The notes under the pieces are model-generated. The model worked only from the letters and a program-made list of their open reading frames with translations, had not been told where the DNA came from and searched no databases. Shown one piece after another: positions 25,317-35,247 of a DNA stretch of 64,000 bases. The position numbers and the translations under genes were made by a program. The first letter of the stretch is position 1, and the number at the start of each line of letters is the position of its first letter. Source of the stretch: Palsa-504 sp963795795 (lineage in GTDB: Bacteria > Actinomycetota > Actinomycetes > Streptosporangiales > Streptosporangiaceae); NCBI GenBank assembly GCA_963795795.1, contig CAWCJS010000024.1, positions 448,741-512,740 of the forward strand. Reading direction: 5' to 3'.

Positions 25317-27753
25317 CTAGGACAAGCGCCTGACGGCTTGGGCCTTGCGGACGTCGCGGAACGGCACGTCCCGGTCGGTCTCCGGTTCCTTGGGCAACCC
25401 GAGGAGCCGTTCGCCGATGATGTTCCGCTGGATCTGGTCGGTGCCGCCGCCGACCGAGGTCACGTAGGCGGCGAACGCCGACCGGTTCACCTCGGCGGCC
25501 GCCGGCGACGAATCGCCGTCGAGCAGGGCCTCGGCGCCCAGCAGGCGGGTGGTGAGCGCCACGCCCGTGTGCACGATGCGCGAGAAGGCGAGCTTGCCCA
25601 GCGAGGCCAGCGGGGAGGCCGCACCGGGACCGGACTGCGACTTGGCGCGCATCGCGTTCCAGGCGTTGACCTGCTCGAGCGTGTACAGCCGGGCGATCTC
25701 CTGGCGGATCACCGGGTCGGTGTCCCGGCCGCTGATGCGGGCCAGCGCGAAGTAGTCCGCGCCGCCGACCTGTCGGGTCCACGGGGACTGGCGGGCCGCG
25801 GTGATCTCGGCGGGCGTCCTGGCCCCCCGGTCCCCGGCCGGGCCGAGGGGGAGGTCCGCGCCCATGAGCAGGCGCTCGAAGCCCAGCGCCGTCAGCAGCA
25901 CGCGCCAGCCGCCGCCCGGCTCGCCCAGCCGGTTGGCGTCGGGCACCCGGGCGCCGTCGAAGAAGACCTCGTTGAACTCCGCTCCCCCGGTCACCTGCCT
26001 GATCGGCCGGACCTCGACACCGGGCTGGAGCATGGGGAACCAGAAGAACGTGAGCCCCTGGTGCTTGGGGACGTCCCAGTCCGAACGCGCTAGCAGGAGC
26101 CCGTGGGTGGCCTGCGCGGCGCCTGAGGTCCACACCTTCTGGCCGGTGATCACCCAGTCGTCGCCGTCGCGATCGGCACGGGTCTGGACCGCGGCCAGGT
26201 CGGAGCCCGCGCCCGGCTCGCTGTAGAGCAGGCAACCGCGGTGCTCGCCCAGGGTCAGCGGCCACACGAACCGGCGCTTCTGGTCGTCCGTGCCGTGGGC
26301 GAGGATCACGTTCGCGTACAGGTTCATCACGTCCTGCCCCGCGCCGTCGGCGCCGGCCCGCAGGAATTCCTCGGCCACGATCCGGCGCGAGGCAGGGGCC
26401 AGCCCGCGGCCGAACCACTCGGGTGGCCAGGTCGGCGCGGCCCAGCCGGACTCGGCTAGCGCGCGCCGCCACGCCTCGCGTGGCCGGTCCTCGATTCCAG
26501 TTATCTGCCAGCCAGGCCCGTACCTCGGCGCGGACCAGATCGGCGGCGCCCCCGGCCTCGTCCGGGACCTGCGGGTCGGTCGGCCGGGTCGGCACGGTCG
26601 CGGTCACCATGGCCGCGAGGGTGGCCCAGGTCCTCGGCCGGCCGCCCAGGCGGGCGACGAGCAGTTCGCGGTGCTGCTGGGCGTCGCCCCACAGCAGGGC
26701 GCCGGACTTCGCGCGGCGGAAGAACAGGTGCGCCGGGTGCTCCCAGGTGAAGCAGAGGCCGCCGTGGACCTGCATATTCAGCGCGGCCGCGGCCAGCGCC
26801 GCGTCGGCGCAGAAGGCCCGGGCCAGCGGCGCCGCGACGGCCAGGTCGCCCGGATCGCTCGCCGCGGCCCAGGCCGCGAAGTAGGCCGCCGACCGGGCCG
26901 ACTCGACGTCGAGCAGGACGTCGGCGCACATGTGCTTGATGGCCTGGAAGCTGCCGATGGCCCGGCCGAACTGGACCCGCTCCCGGGCGTAGCCGACCGC
27001 CATGTCGAGCGCGGCCTGGGCCGTACCGACCTGCTCGGCGGCGACCAGGACGCGGACCAGGTCCAGGACCTCCTCCAGCGGCTGCGCGGCCGGGTCGGCC
27101 AGCGGGACGGCGGACGCGGCGTCGAGGGCGACGTCGGACAGCCGGCGGGTCAGATCGAAGGCCGTCAGGGGCTCGACCGTCACGCCGGCGGCGTCCCGGT
27201 CGACCGCGAACAGCGCCACCACCCCGTCCGGGACGGCGCGGGCGGCGATAACGAGCAGCCCGGCGGCGTGGGCGTCGGGGACGTAGCGCTTGCGGCCGTC
27301 CAGTCGCCAGCCACCGCCCGCGACCTGGGTGGCCGTGCAGCGGACGCCGCCCGGGTCCCAGCTACCCCCGGCCTCGGCCAGGGCCAGCGTGGCGATCGTC
27401 GCACCGGCCGCGATGCCGGGTAGCAGCGAGCCTGCCACGCGGTCATCGGCGACGCGGACGATCGCGGCTGCGGCCAGCATGGTGGAGAGCAGCGGCCCGG
27501 GCAGCAGGAACCGGCCGGTCTCCTCCAGAACGATGGCCGCCTCCACGGGGCCGGCACCCGCGCCGCCGTACCGTGACGGCACGGCGAGGCCCGGCAGGCC
27601 GAGTTCGCCGGCCATCCGGGCCCACACCACGCGGTCGTAGCCGTCCGGGAGGGCCATCACCCGGCGGACCTCCGGTTCAGGCGAGACCGCGCGGGCGAAG
27701 GCCCGCACGGCCTCCCGGAGCGCCTGCTGTTCGGCGCTGAACTCGAATACCAC
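25317..27753 (-). CDS. Double-domain acyl-CoA dehydrogenase; one frameshift
   Basis: Two acyl-CoA dehydrogenase modules lie end to end. Module 1 (27753-~26560) runs from FEFSAEQQALREAVRAFAR to QVHGGLCFTWEHPAHLFFRRAKS. A linker (PTRPTDPQVPDEAGGAADLV) leads to module 2, starting VRAEVRAWLADNW. One base must be changed near 26490 to continue as ESGWAAPTWPPEWFGRGL...LYSEPGAGSDLAAVQTRA...TSVGGGTDQIQRNIIGERLLGLP. Fused ACADs of about 710-810 aa (for example mycobacterial FadE34-type) are known. Module 1 lacks an obvious catalytic Glu, so it may be structural. The start is GTG at 27753. Confidence 0.82.
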
Positions 27754-27817
27754 CGGGCGCCTCCGCCTGGTCAGCCGGACCGGTCGGTGACGGCGCAGGC
27801 GCCGTCCGGCCCGGCCA

Positions 27818-28582
27818 TCAGCGGCCCTGCCAGACCGGGGCGCGCTTCTCGGCGAACGCAGTGGCCCCTTCCCTGGCGTCCTGGGAGGTGAAGACCGGCC
27901 TCATCAGCCTGGTTTGCTCGTCCCACCGCTCCGCGGCGGACCAGTCGCCGCCGTGGTGCGCGATCTCCTTCGTCGCCGTCACCGCCAGCGGCGCATTGGC
28001 GGCGATCCTCATCGCGAGTCGGACCGCCTCATCCAGCGCCTGGCCGTCTTCCACCACCCGGTTGACCAGCCCGATCTCGGCGGCCCGCGCGGCGCCGATG
28101 GGGTCGCCGGTCAGCAGCAGTTCCAGCGCCAGCGCCCGGGGCACCCGCTGCGCCAGCAGCAGCGCCGCTCCGGCCCCTGCCACCAGCGACCGCGTGACCT
28201 CGGGGACGCCGAACCGCGCCGAAGCCCCGGCCACCACGAGGTCGCAGGCCAGCAGCAACTCGAATCCTCCGGCCAGCGCCCAGCCCTCGGCGGCGCCCAC
28301 GAGAGGCTTGCGCGGCGGCGTCTGCGTGATGCCGCACAGCCCCCGGCCCGGGAACGAGGGCATCTCCCCTTTCAGGAAGGCCTTGAGGTCCATCCCCGCC
28401 GAGAACGTGCCGCCCGCGCCGGTGAGCACCCCGGCCCGCAAGTCGCCGTCGGCGTCAAGCTCATCGACCGCATCCCTGATGCCGACCGCCACCGCGCCGT
28501 TCAGGGCGTTACGCGCCTCCGGCCGGTTGATGGTGATGACCTGCACCGCGCCGCGCCGCTCGACCAGTACCTCGTCGCTCAT
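27818..28582 (-). CDS. Enoyl-CoA hydratase/isomerase (crotonase family)
   Basis: A 254-aa crotonase-fold protein: VITINRPEARNALNGAV, GAGGTFSAGMDLKAF (oxyanion-hole region), AGGFELLLACDLVVAG and FGVPEVTRSLVAGAGAALLL. The start ATG at 28582 has GGAGG about 4 nt upstream. It heads the minus-strand run ECH-ACAD-NMO and is divergent from the WS/DGAT gene. A catalytic acid expected after GxPEV is not obvious, so hydratase versus isomerase activity cannot be settled. Confidence 0.92.
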   Translation of the reverse strand: MSDEVLVERRGAVQVITINRPEARNALNGAVAVGIRDAVDELDADGDLRAGVLTGAGGTFSAGMDLKAFLKGEMPSFPGRGLCGITQTPPRKPLVGAAEGWALAGGFELLLACDLVVAGASARFGVPEVTRSLVAGAGAALLLAQRVPRALALELLLTGDPIGAARAAEIGLVNRVVEDGQALDEAVRLAMRIAANAPLAVTATKEIAHHGGDWSAAERWDEQTRLMRPVFTSQDAREGATAFAEKRAPVWQGR

Positions 28583-28656
28583 CCCGCCTCCACCTGTTGA
28601 GCTCCCTGCTTGAGACGATAATGGCGGATGTATTAACCGCGACCCTGAGGGACACC

Positions 28657-30084
28657 ATGGCCGACTCGTCGCCACCGCCCGCCGGACCGTCCGACGAGCT
28701 CAGCCCGCTGGATTACCTGCTGCACCGGGGCGAGGCGTACCCGGCGACGCGTTCGGCGTTCCTCGGCGTGGAGATCCTCGATCGCCCCGCCGACTGGCAC
28801 CGGGTGCGGGAGGCGATGGACCGGGCCAGCCGGGTGGTCATCAGGATGCGGCAGAAGGTGGTGGTCCCGTCCCTCCCGGTCACCGCGCCGCGGTGGGTCG
28901 TCGATCCCGACTTCGACCTGGACTATCACGTGCGCTGGGTGGGGCTGCCGGGCCCTGGCACGCTGCGCCAGCTGCTCGACCTGGCCGAGGTCACGCTGCA
29001 GTCGCCGCTGGACACCTCGCGCCCGCTGTGGGAGGCGGTGTACGTCGAGGGCCTGGAAGGGGGCCGCAGCGCGCTGCTGAGCAAGTTCAGCCACGCGATC
29101 ACCGACGGGCTCGGCGGGATCGCCCTGTTCGAGCAGGTCTACGACACCGAGCGGGACCCGTCGCCGCGGCCCCTCGCGCCGGTGCCCATCCCGCGCGACG
29201 TAAACGGCAACGACCTGCTGCGCGCCGGCCTGCGCCGGCTGCCCGAGTCGGCCCTGTCGGCCGGGTGGAGGCTGCTGGGCAGCGCGGCGCGCACCGCCGA
29301 CCGCATGCTGGGGGCGCCGGGGCCCACGGTCTCGGAGGCGATCGGCTTCGCGTCCTCAGCGCGCCGCGTGCTCGGCGCGCAGCCGGCCCCGCCGTCGCCG
29401 CTGCTGCGCCGGCGCAGCCTGGTGACCCGCACGCACGTCCTGGAGGTGCCGCTGGCCGACCTGCGCGCGGCGGCCAAGACCGTCGGCGGCTCGGTCAACG
29501 ACGCGTACCTGGCTGCCCTGTCCGGCGGCCTCGGCCGGTACCACGAGGCCCTGGGCCTGCCGGTCGACGAATTGCCGCTGGCGCTGCCCGTCAGCCTGCG
29601 CACCGCGGACGACCCGGCCGCGGGGAACAGGTTCGCGGGCGTCACGATCGCCGCGCCGGTCGGCGAAGCCGATCCCGCCGAGCGGATCAGGCTGGTCCGC
29701 GAGCAGGTGATCGCGGGGCGGGCCGAGCCGGCGATCGGCGTGCTCGACCGGGTCGCCCCGGTGCTGACCCTGCTCCCCGACGCGGCGCTCGAGTCGGTCA
29801 CCAACCGGATCACCCCGCCGGACGTCCAGGCCAGCAACGTGCCCGGGTACTGGCAGGAAACGTTCCTGGCCGGGGCCAGGGTCGACCGGCAGTACGGGAT
29901 GGGCCCGATGCCCCGCGTGGCCATGATGGCGGTGCTCATGTCCCGGGCGGGCATCTGCACCTTGACCGTCCGCTACGACACCGCGTCGTTCACCGACAGC
30001 GACCAGCTCGAAAAGGCCCTGCAACTCGGCCTGGACGAGGTGGTCGAGCTGGGTCGGCCACGGCGTTCGGCACCAGAAGGGTGA
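28657..30084 (+). CDS. Wax ester synthase / diacylglycerol acyltransferase (WS/DGAT)
   Basis: A protein of about 475 aa of the WS/DGAT family that makes triacylglycerol or wax esters from acyl-CoA. The catalytic motif reads SHAITDG instead of the usual HHxxxDG; the catalytic second His and Asp-Gly are kept. PLDTSRPLWEAVYVEGLEGG precedes it, and GSVNDAYLAALSGGLGRY and NVPGYWQETFLAGA follow as expected. I start at the ATG 28657 with GAGGGA upstream; an ATG at 28621 is also possible. It begins a three-gene glycerolipid run. Confidence 0.9.
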   Translation: MADSSPPPAGPSDELSPLDYLLHRGEAYPATRSAFLGVEILDRPADWHRVREAMDRASRVVIRMRQKVVVPSLPVTAPRWVVDPDFDLDYHVRWVGLPGPGTLRQLLDLAEVTLQSPLDTSRPLWEAVYVEGLEGGRSALLSKFSHAITDGLGGIALFEQVYDTERDPSPRPLAPVPIPRDVNGNDLLRAGLRRLPESALSAGWRLLGSAARTADRMLGAPGPTVSEAIGFASSARRVLGAQPAPPSPLLRRRSLVTRTHVLEVPLADLRAAAKTVGGSVNDAYLAALSGGLGRYHEALGLPVDELPLALPVSLRTADDPAAGNRFAGVTIAAPVGEADPAERIRLVREQVIAGRAEPAIGVLDRVAPVLTLLPDAALESVTNRITPPDVQASNVPGYWQETFLAGARVDRQYGMGPMPRVAMMAVLMSRAGICTLTVRYDTASFTDSDQLEKALQLGLDEVVELGRPRRSAPEG

Positions 30085-30089
30085 GGTTA

Positions 30090-31598
30090 ATGACCACCAC
30101 GCCGGCGAGTGGCACGGACCGGCAGATGAGGCTCCCCGGGTCGGTGGCGGAGATCGACGCCAGCCCGAAAGGCCCGGAGATCGGCGCGTTCTTCGACATG
30201 GACGGGACGCTTGTGGCTGGGTACACCGCCGCGGCGCACACGATGGACAGGCTGCGCCGGCGGCAGTTCGGCGCCGGGGAACTCCTGCGGATGACGCAGC
30301 TCGCGGTGGAATACAGGCTCGGGCGGCGGGAATTCGAGGCCGTGATCGAGGCGGGGGCTCGCACCGCCAGGGGGCGGCTGGCCGAGGACGTCGAAGAGAT
30401 GGGCGAGCGGGTCTTCCGGCAGTCCGTGGTGGACCTGATCTATCCGGAGATGCGCGAGCTGGTCCGGGCCCACCAGCGCCGCGGTCACACGGTCGTGCTG
30501 AGCTCGTCGGCCCTGTCCATGCAGGCCGACCCCGTGGCGCGCTACCTCGGGATCGACCACGTGCTATGCAACCGGTTCGTGGTCGACGAGCACGGCGTGC
30601 TGACCGGCGACATCGTCCGCCCGGTGATCTGGGGGCCCACCAAGGCCACGAGCGTGCAGCGGTTCGCCGCGGAGCACCAGATCGAGCTGCGTTCGGCCTA
30701 CTTCTACGCCGACGGCGATGAGGACCTTGCGCTTATGCACCTGGTCGGCAACCCGCGGCCGACCAACCCCGGGCCCGCGCTGGCCAAGGTGGCCGCCCGC
30801 CGCGGCTGGCCCATCCTGAAGTTCGGCAGCCGGGGCAGCGGCGGCCCGCTCGGCCGGGTCCGCACCCTGGCCTCGATCGGCTCGCTCGGGCCCGTGGCCG
30901 CGGGCGCGCTGAGCGTCGGCGTGCTGACGCAGAACAAGCGGAACGGCATCAATTTCCTGAGCCGGTTCTGGCCGGAGACGCTGCTCACGCTGAACGGCGT
31001 GACGCTGAACGTGATCGGCGAGCAGAACCTGACCGCGCAGCGGCCCGCCGTCTTCCTGTTCAACCACCGCAACAACTTCGACGTGTTCATCGTGGCCGCG
31101 CTGGTCAAGGACAATTGGACTGGCGTGGCCAAGAAGGAGCTCCAGAACCACCCGCTGATCGGCCCGCTCGGGAGGCTGATGGACGCCGCGTTCATCGACC
31201 GCTCGGACGCCGCGTCGGCGATCGCCGCGCTCAAGCCGCTCGAGGAGGCCGCCCGCAAGGGCCTGTCGATCGTGATCGCCCCGGAGGGGACCCGGGTGGA
31301 CACGATCGAGGGCCCAGGGGTGGTGGGCCCGTTCAAGAAGGGGGCGTTCCGGATCGCCATGGCGACCGGCCTGCCGATCGTGCCGATCGTGATCAGGAAC
31401 GCCGATTCGGTCGCCGGCCGCAACTCCACCACGCTCAGCCCGGGGACGGTCGACGTGGCGGTGCTCCCTCCGGTCAGCGTCGAGGACTGGACCGCGGCCA
31501 ACATGCGGGACAAGATCGAGCAGATCCGGGGGGAGTACCTGGACCTGCTGGCCGACTGGCCCGGCACGCTGGCCGGGCGAGACGGGAGGCCGTTGTGA
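30090..31598 (+). CDS. HAD-IB phosphatase fused to 1-acylglycerol-3-phosphate acyltransferase (PlsC)
   Basis: A 502-aa bifunctional protein. The N-terminal half (~1-270) is a HAD subfamily IB phosphatase: FFDMDGTLV, SSSALSMQ, YADGDEDLALM. The C-terminal half is a PlsC acyltransferase with NHRNNFD (HX4D) and APEGTRVDT. Similar fusions occur in actinobacteria beside WS/DGAT and plsB genes. Lysophosphatidate acylation plus phosphatase action would feed diacylglycerol synthesis. It starts 5 nt after the WS/DGAT stop and overlaps the next gene by 4 nt (GTGA). Confidence 0.92.
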   Translation: MTTTPASGTDRQMRLPGSVAEIDASPKGPEIGAFFDMDGTLVAGYTAAAHTMDRLRRRQFGAGELLRMTQLAVEYRLGRREFEAVIEAGARTARGRLAEDVEEMGERVFRQSVVDLIYPEMRELVRAHQRRGHTVVLSSSALSMQADPVARYLGIDHVLCNRFVVDEHGVLTGDIVRPVIWGPTKATSVQRFAAEHQIELRSAYFYADGDEDLALMHLVGNPRPTNPGPALAKVAARRGWPILKFGSRGSGGPLGRVRTLASIGSLGPVAAGALSVGVLTQNKRNGINFLSRFWPETLLTLNGVTLNVIGEQNLTAQRPAVFLFNHRNNFDVFIVAALVKDNWTGVAKKELQNHPLIGPLGRLMDAAFIDRSDAASAIAALKPLEEAARKGLSIVIAPEGTRVDTIEGPGVVGPFKKGAFRIAMATGLPIVPIVIRNADSVAGRNSTTLSPGTVDVAVLPPVSVEDWTAANMRDKIEQIRGEYLDLLADWPGTLAGRDGRPL

Positions 31599-33964
31599 GT
31601 GGGCCGCCCGGGCTGGCCGAACTCCTCGCGCAGCACCCAGGGGCGGTGGTGCTCATCCAGGCGGCCACGCCGACGGAGGAGCGGCTCATCCGCGAGCACG
31701 TCGCCGCGGCCGGCGGGACGGCCCAGGCCGTGGTCAGCCTGCCGCCGGCAGGCAGCCCGGGAGCGCGCCCGCCATCCGGGATCCTGGACCGGGACGATGA
31801 GACCGACCTCGTGCCAGTCCGGGTCGCCTGGCTGCCCGAGGAGCACTCGGGCCGGCGCGCGGCCCGGCTGGCCGACATGATGCCGGGTCGCGACCCATAC
31901 CGCCCGAGCGAACGCCAACAGCAGCGGATCCTGGCCCGCCAGCCCGGCCGGGCCGTGGTGCTCGCCGGCGAGCCCGCCACGATCGGTTCGCTGCGCGCGC
32001 GCTGGGCGCAGGCCACGGGCGGGGACGACCCGGACGACTTCGGCGGCTACGTGGCCCGGCGGGCCACGCTGGCGCTCGACCGGGCGGAGTACCGGCTGCG
32101 TGGCCCTCGGTACAAGACGCCCAGCCTGGTCAAGGAGGAGATCCTCGCCTCGCGCCGGTTCCGTGACGGGCTAGAAAACGTGCGGCGCGGGCCGGACGGC
32201 GCACCATCCTCGCTGGACGAGGCGGGCGAGATTCTCGACGAGCTCGCCGCGGGCTGGAGCCGCCGGCTCATCGACGTCATCCCGACCGTCGGGCGGCTGA
32301 TCTTCCAGCGGGGCTTCGACCCGCAGATCGACTACGACGAGTCCCAGGTCGAGCGGCTGCGCGCGGCGATGCAACGCCACCCGGGGATCCTGCTTTGGTC
32401 GCACCGGTCGAACCTGGACAACCTCGTGCTCACCGCCGCGATCCAGGAGCAGGGGCTGCCGCCCGCGCACGTGTTCGGGGGCATCAACATGGCGTTCGGG
32501 CCGATGGGGGCCATCCTGCGGCGCGCGGGCGTCATCTTCATCCGGCGCTCCACGCAAGACGACCCGCTGTACAAGTACGTGCTGCGCGAATACGTGGGGT
32601 ACGTCCTGGAGAAGCGATTCAACCTCAGCTGGTCGATCGAGGGCACCCGGTCGCGCACCGGGAAGATGCTCCCGCCGCGGCTGGGCCTGCTGTCCTACGC
32701 CGCCGACGCCTACCTGCAGGGCCGGGTCGACGACATCGCGCTGCTGCCGGTCTCGATCACCTTCGACCAGCTGCACGAGATCTCCGAGTACGCCGACTAC
32801 GCGCGCGGAGCCCAGAAGAAGCCGGAGGGCTTCGGCTGGCTGTACGGCTTCATCAAGGCGCAGGGCGCCCGCCACTACGGCAAGGTCTACGTGCGCTTCG
32901 GCGAGCCGGTCCTGCTGAGCACGTTCCTGGGAATGCCATCTGGCCAGCCGGCAACCCACCCGACAGGAGCCGCCCGCCGGCTGGCGCTGCAGAAGACGGC
33001 GTTCGAGGTGGCCTGGCGGATCAACCAGGGCATGCCGGTCACGGCCACCGCCCTGGTCACCACGATCCTGCTGGCCATGCACGGGACCGCGCTCACCTTC
33101 GGCCAGATCCGGCTCGGCCTGGCGGACGGGCTCGACTACCTCGAACACCGCGGAATCCCGAGGACGGCGAGCGCGCGGGCCCTGTCCGCCGCCGAACCCG
33201 TCCAGGCGACCCTCGACGCGCTGGTCGCGGGCGGGCTCGTCACCGTCACCGCGGACGGGCGCGAGCCGGTCTGGCAGATCGAGCAGGATCACCAGCTCGC
33301 CGCCACCTTCTACCGGAACTCGGTCATCCACTTCATGCTCGACACGGCCCTATGCGAGCTGGCCGTGCTCCGGGCCAGGGACGACAGCACCGACCCGGTC
33401 GGCGCCTTCTGGACCGAGATCGCCTGGCTCCGCGACCTGCTCAAGTTCGAGTTCTACTTCAAGGACCGCGACGAGTTCCGCCGTCAGGTCCACGAGGAGA
33501 TGGACCGGCACGATCCCGCGTGGGAGGAACGGCTCAGGTCGGGCCCGGACGAGGCGGACGCGCTGCTGGCCGAGATGCGCCCGCTGGTGTCCCAGGTCAT
33601 CGTGCGACCCTTCGTCCAGGCCTACCGGCTGGTCGCGGACGTCCTGGCCAGTGATGACACGCTGGCGGTTGGCGATGAGGCCGACGAGGCGGAGGTCGTC
33701 AAGCGGGCGCTCGGGCTCGGGCACCAGTACGTGGCCCAGGGACGGCTGCGGAGTTCGGAGTCGGTCTCGGTGCTGCTGTTCCAGACGGCCCTGCAGCTGG
33801 CCAGGAACCGGGGACTCTTCGAGCCAGGCGAGGACCTGGGCAAACGGCGTTCGGCATTCCTGAATGAACTCCGCGATCTGATCCGCCGGCTGGATCGGAT
33901 CGAGGATCTGGCGATCCGGCGGTACATCAGGGACGCGGCCAGCGCCGCCCGGCTCGGTGAGTGA
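31595..33964 (+). CDS. plsB: Glycerol-3-phosphate acyltransferase (PlsB-like)
   Basis: A 789-aa protein of the GPAT/PlsB family that acylates sn-glycerol 3-phosphate at position 1. WSHRSNLDNL contains the HX4D catalytic motif, GAILRRAGVIFIRRS and SIEGTRSRTGKMLPPR the glycerol-phosphate-binding motifs II and III, and ALLPVSITFD motif IV. The large C-terminal domain is helical. The first ~150 residues are variable. The GTG at 31595 overlaps the HAD-PlsC stop. With gpsA at 42.9-43.9 kb the window carries a full G3P-to-lipid entry route. Confidence 0.94.
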   Translation: MSGPPGLAELLAQHPGAVVLIQAATPTEERLIREHVAAAGGTAQAVVSLPPAGSPGARPPSGILDRDDETDLVPVRVAWLPEEHSGRRAARLADMMPGRDPYRPSERQQQRILARQPGRAVVLAGEPATIGSLRARWAQATGGDDPDDFGGYVARRATLALDRAEYRLRGPRYKTPSLVKEEILASRRFRDGLENVRRGPDGAPSSLDEAGEILDELAAGWSRRLIDVIPTVGRLIFQRGFDPQIDYDESQVERLRAAMQRHPGILLWSHRSNLDNLVLTAAIQEQGLPPAHVFGGINMAFGPMGAILRRAGVIFIRRSTQDDPLYKYVLREYVGYVLEKRFNLSWSIEGTRSRTGKMLPPRLGLLSYAADAYLQGRVDDIALLPVSITFDQLHEISEYADYARGAQKKPEGFGWLYGFIKAQGARHYGKVYVRFGEPVLLSTFLGMPSGQPATHPTGAARRLALQKTAFEVAWRINQGMPVTATALVTTILLAMHGTALTFGQIRLGLADGLDYLEHRGIPRTASARALSAAEPVQATLDALVAGGLVTVTADGREPVWQIEQDHQLAATFYRNSVIHFMLDTALCELAVLRARDDSTDPVGAFWTEIAWLRDLLKFEFYFKDRDEFRRQVHEEMDRHDPAWEERLRSGPDEADALLAEMRPLVSQVIVRPFVQAYRLVADVLASDDTLAVGDEADEAEVVKRALGLGHQYVAQGRLRSSESVSVLLFQTALQLARNRGLFEPGEDLGKRRSAFLNELRDLIRRLDRIEDLAIRRYIRDAASAARLGE

Positions 33965-33973
33965 GGCGCCGTG

Positions 33974-35111
33974 TTAGGCCTGGACGGCGGCCCCGCAGGC
34001 GACCAGGTCCTGCGCGTCGGGCAGGCCCCACTCAGTGAGCGCCTGCGTCGTGTGCTGCCCGGGCGCGGGCGGCGGCTGGCTGAGGGCGCCGGGGGTCCGG
34101 GAGAAGCGGGGCGCACGGGGCGGGCTGGGTCACGCCGTCCGCGGTCACGTAGGTTTCCCGCGCGACCAGGTGCGGGTCGGCGGCGGCCTCGGTCAGGGAC
34201 AGGACCGGCTCGGTGCAGGCCTCACCGCCGGCGAAGACGGCAGCCCACTCGTCCCTGGTCCGCTCGGAGAACCGTTTGGCCAGGCGGGCGCGCAGTTCGG
34301 GCCAGTTTCGCGGGTCGCTCCGGTCGGGGAGGTCGTCTAGGCCTAGCCCGGCCAGGAGAGCTTTGTAGAACTGGGGCTCCAACGCTCCGACGGCCATCCA
34401 TTGGTGGTCGGACGTCTCATAGACGTCGTACCAGGGGACGCCGCCATCGAGCAGGTTCACGCCGCGCTCGTCGCGCCAGAAACCCTGGGCCATCAGCATG
34501 TACGGCATGGCCAGGATGGACGCCACCCCGTCGACGATGGCCGCGTCGACGACCTGCCCGCGCCCGGAGACGCCGCGCTCGACTAGGGCCGCGCAGATGC
34601 CGAAGGCCATGAGCATCCCGCCACCGCCGAAGTCCCCCAACAGGTTGATGGGGAACTGGGGCGGTCCGCCCGCCCGGCCCAGGGCGTGCAGCGCGCCGGT
34701 GCGGGCGATGTAGCCGATGTCGTGCCCGGCCGTTGTGGCTTGCGGCCCCTCCTGCCCCCAGCCGGTCATCCGCGCGTAGACCAGCCTTGGATTGCGGGCC
34801 AGGCAGGCGTCGGGTCCGACGCCCATGCGCTCGGTCACCCCCGGCCGGAACCCCTCGAGGAGCACGTCGGCTTTGTCTACCAGGCGGAGCAGCGCGTCGA
34901 TCGCGCGCGGGTGCTTCAGGTCCAGCACGGCGGACTGCCGGCCGCGGTTCAGCAGGTCGCGCTCGGGGTGGCGCGGGGCGTTTCCGGGGCGGTCGATGCG
35001 GAGCACGGTCGCGCCGGCGTCGGCGAGCATCATGGCGCAGAACGGCCCCGGCCCGATCCCGGCGAGCTCAAGCACGCGCAGCCCGGTCAGCGGGCCGGCG
35101 AGTGCGCTCAT
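33974..35111 (-). CDS. CaiB/BaiF-type CoA transferase (alpha-methylacyl-CoA racemase-like); one frameshift
   Basis: A class III CoA-transferase fold protein. Conserved parts are LTGLRVLELAGIGPGPFCAMMLADAGATVLRIDRP, RGRQSAVLDLKHP, GHDIGYIARTGALHALGR and VVDAAIVDGVASI. Asp in the GHDIGY region fits the catalytic Asp of racemases and transferases. Near 34110 one base must be gained or lost to reach the natural end, RFSRTPGALSQPPPAPGQH...LVACGAAVQA, with TAA at 33974-33976. It is divergent from the SDR gene. Steroid or branched-chain fatty-acid catabolism is likely. Confidence 0.85.
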
Positions 35112-35150
35112 CGTCGCTACCTCCGTCGTTGCCGTGTTTCCTGAAAACCT

Positions 35151-35168
35151 ATATACCGAACGACCGGT
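35151..35168. promoter_or_regulatory. Possible TetR-type operator in divergent promoter
   Basis: The AT-rich sequence TATATACCGAACGACCGGT lies between the divergent CoA-transferase and SDR genes. Its ACCGAACGACCGGT part is a near-palindrome resembling sites of TetR-type lipid-catabolism regulators. No regulator gene is adjacent; the assignment is by appearance only. Confidence 0.35.
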
Positions 35169-35247
35169 GGTGCGTGCCCGGCGGAACGCGCCTCCGTACC
35201 GGGGGGTAACTTGGGAACTCGGATTTGACTGGGCACAGGAGGCGTGG

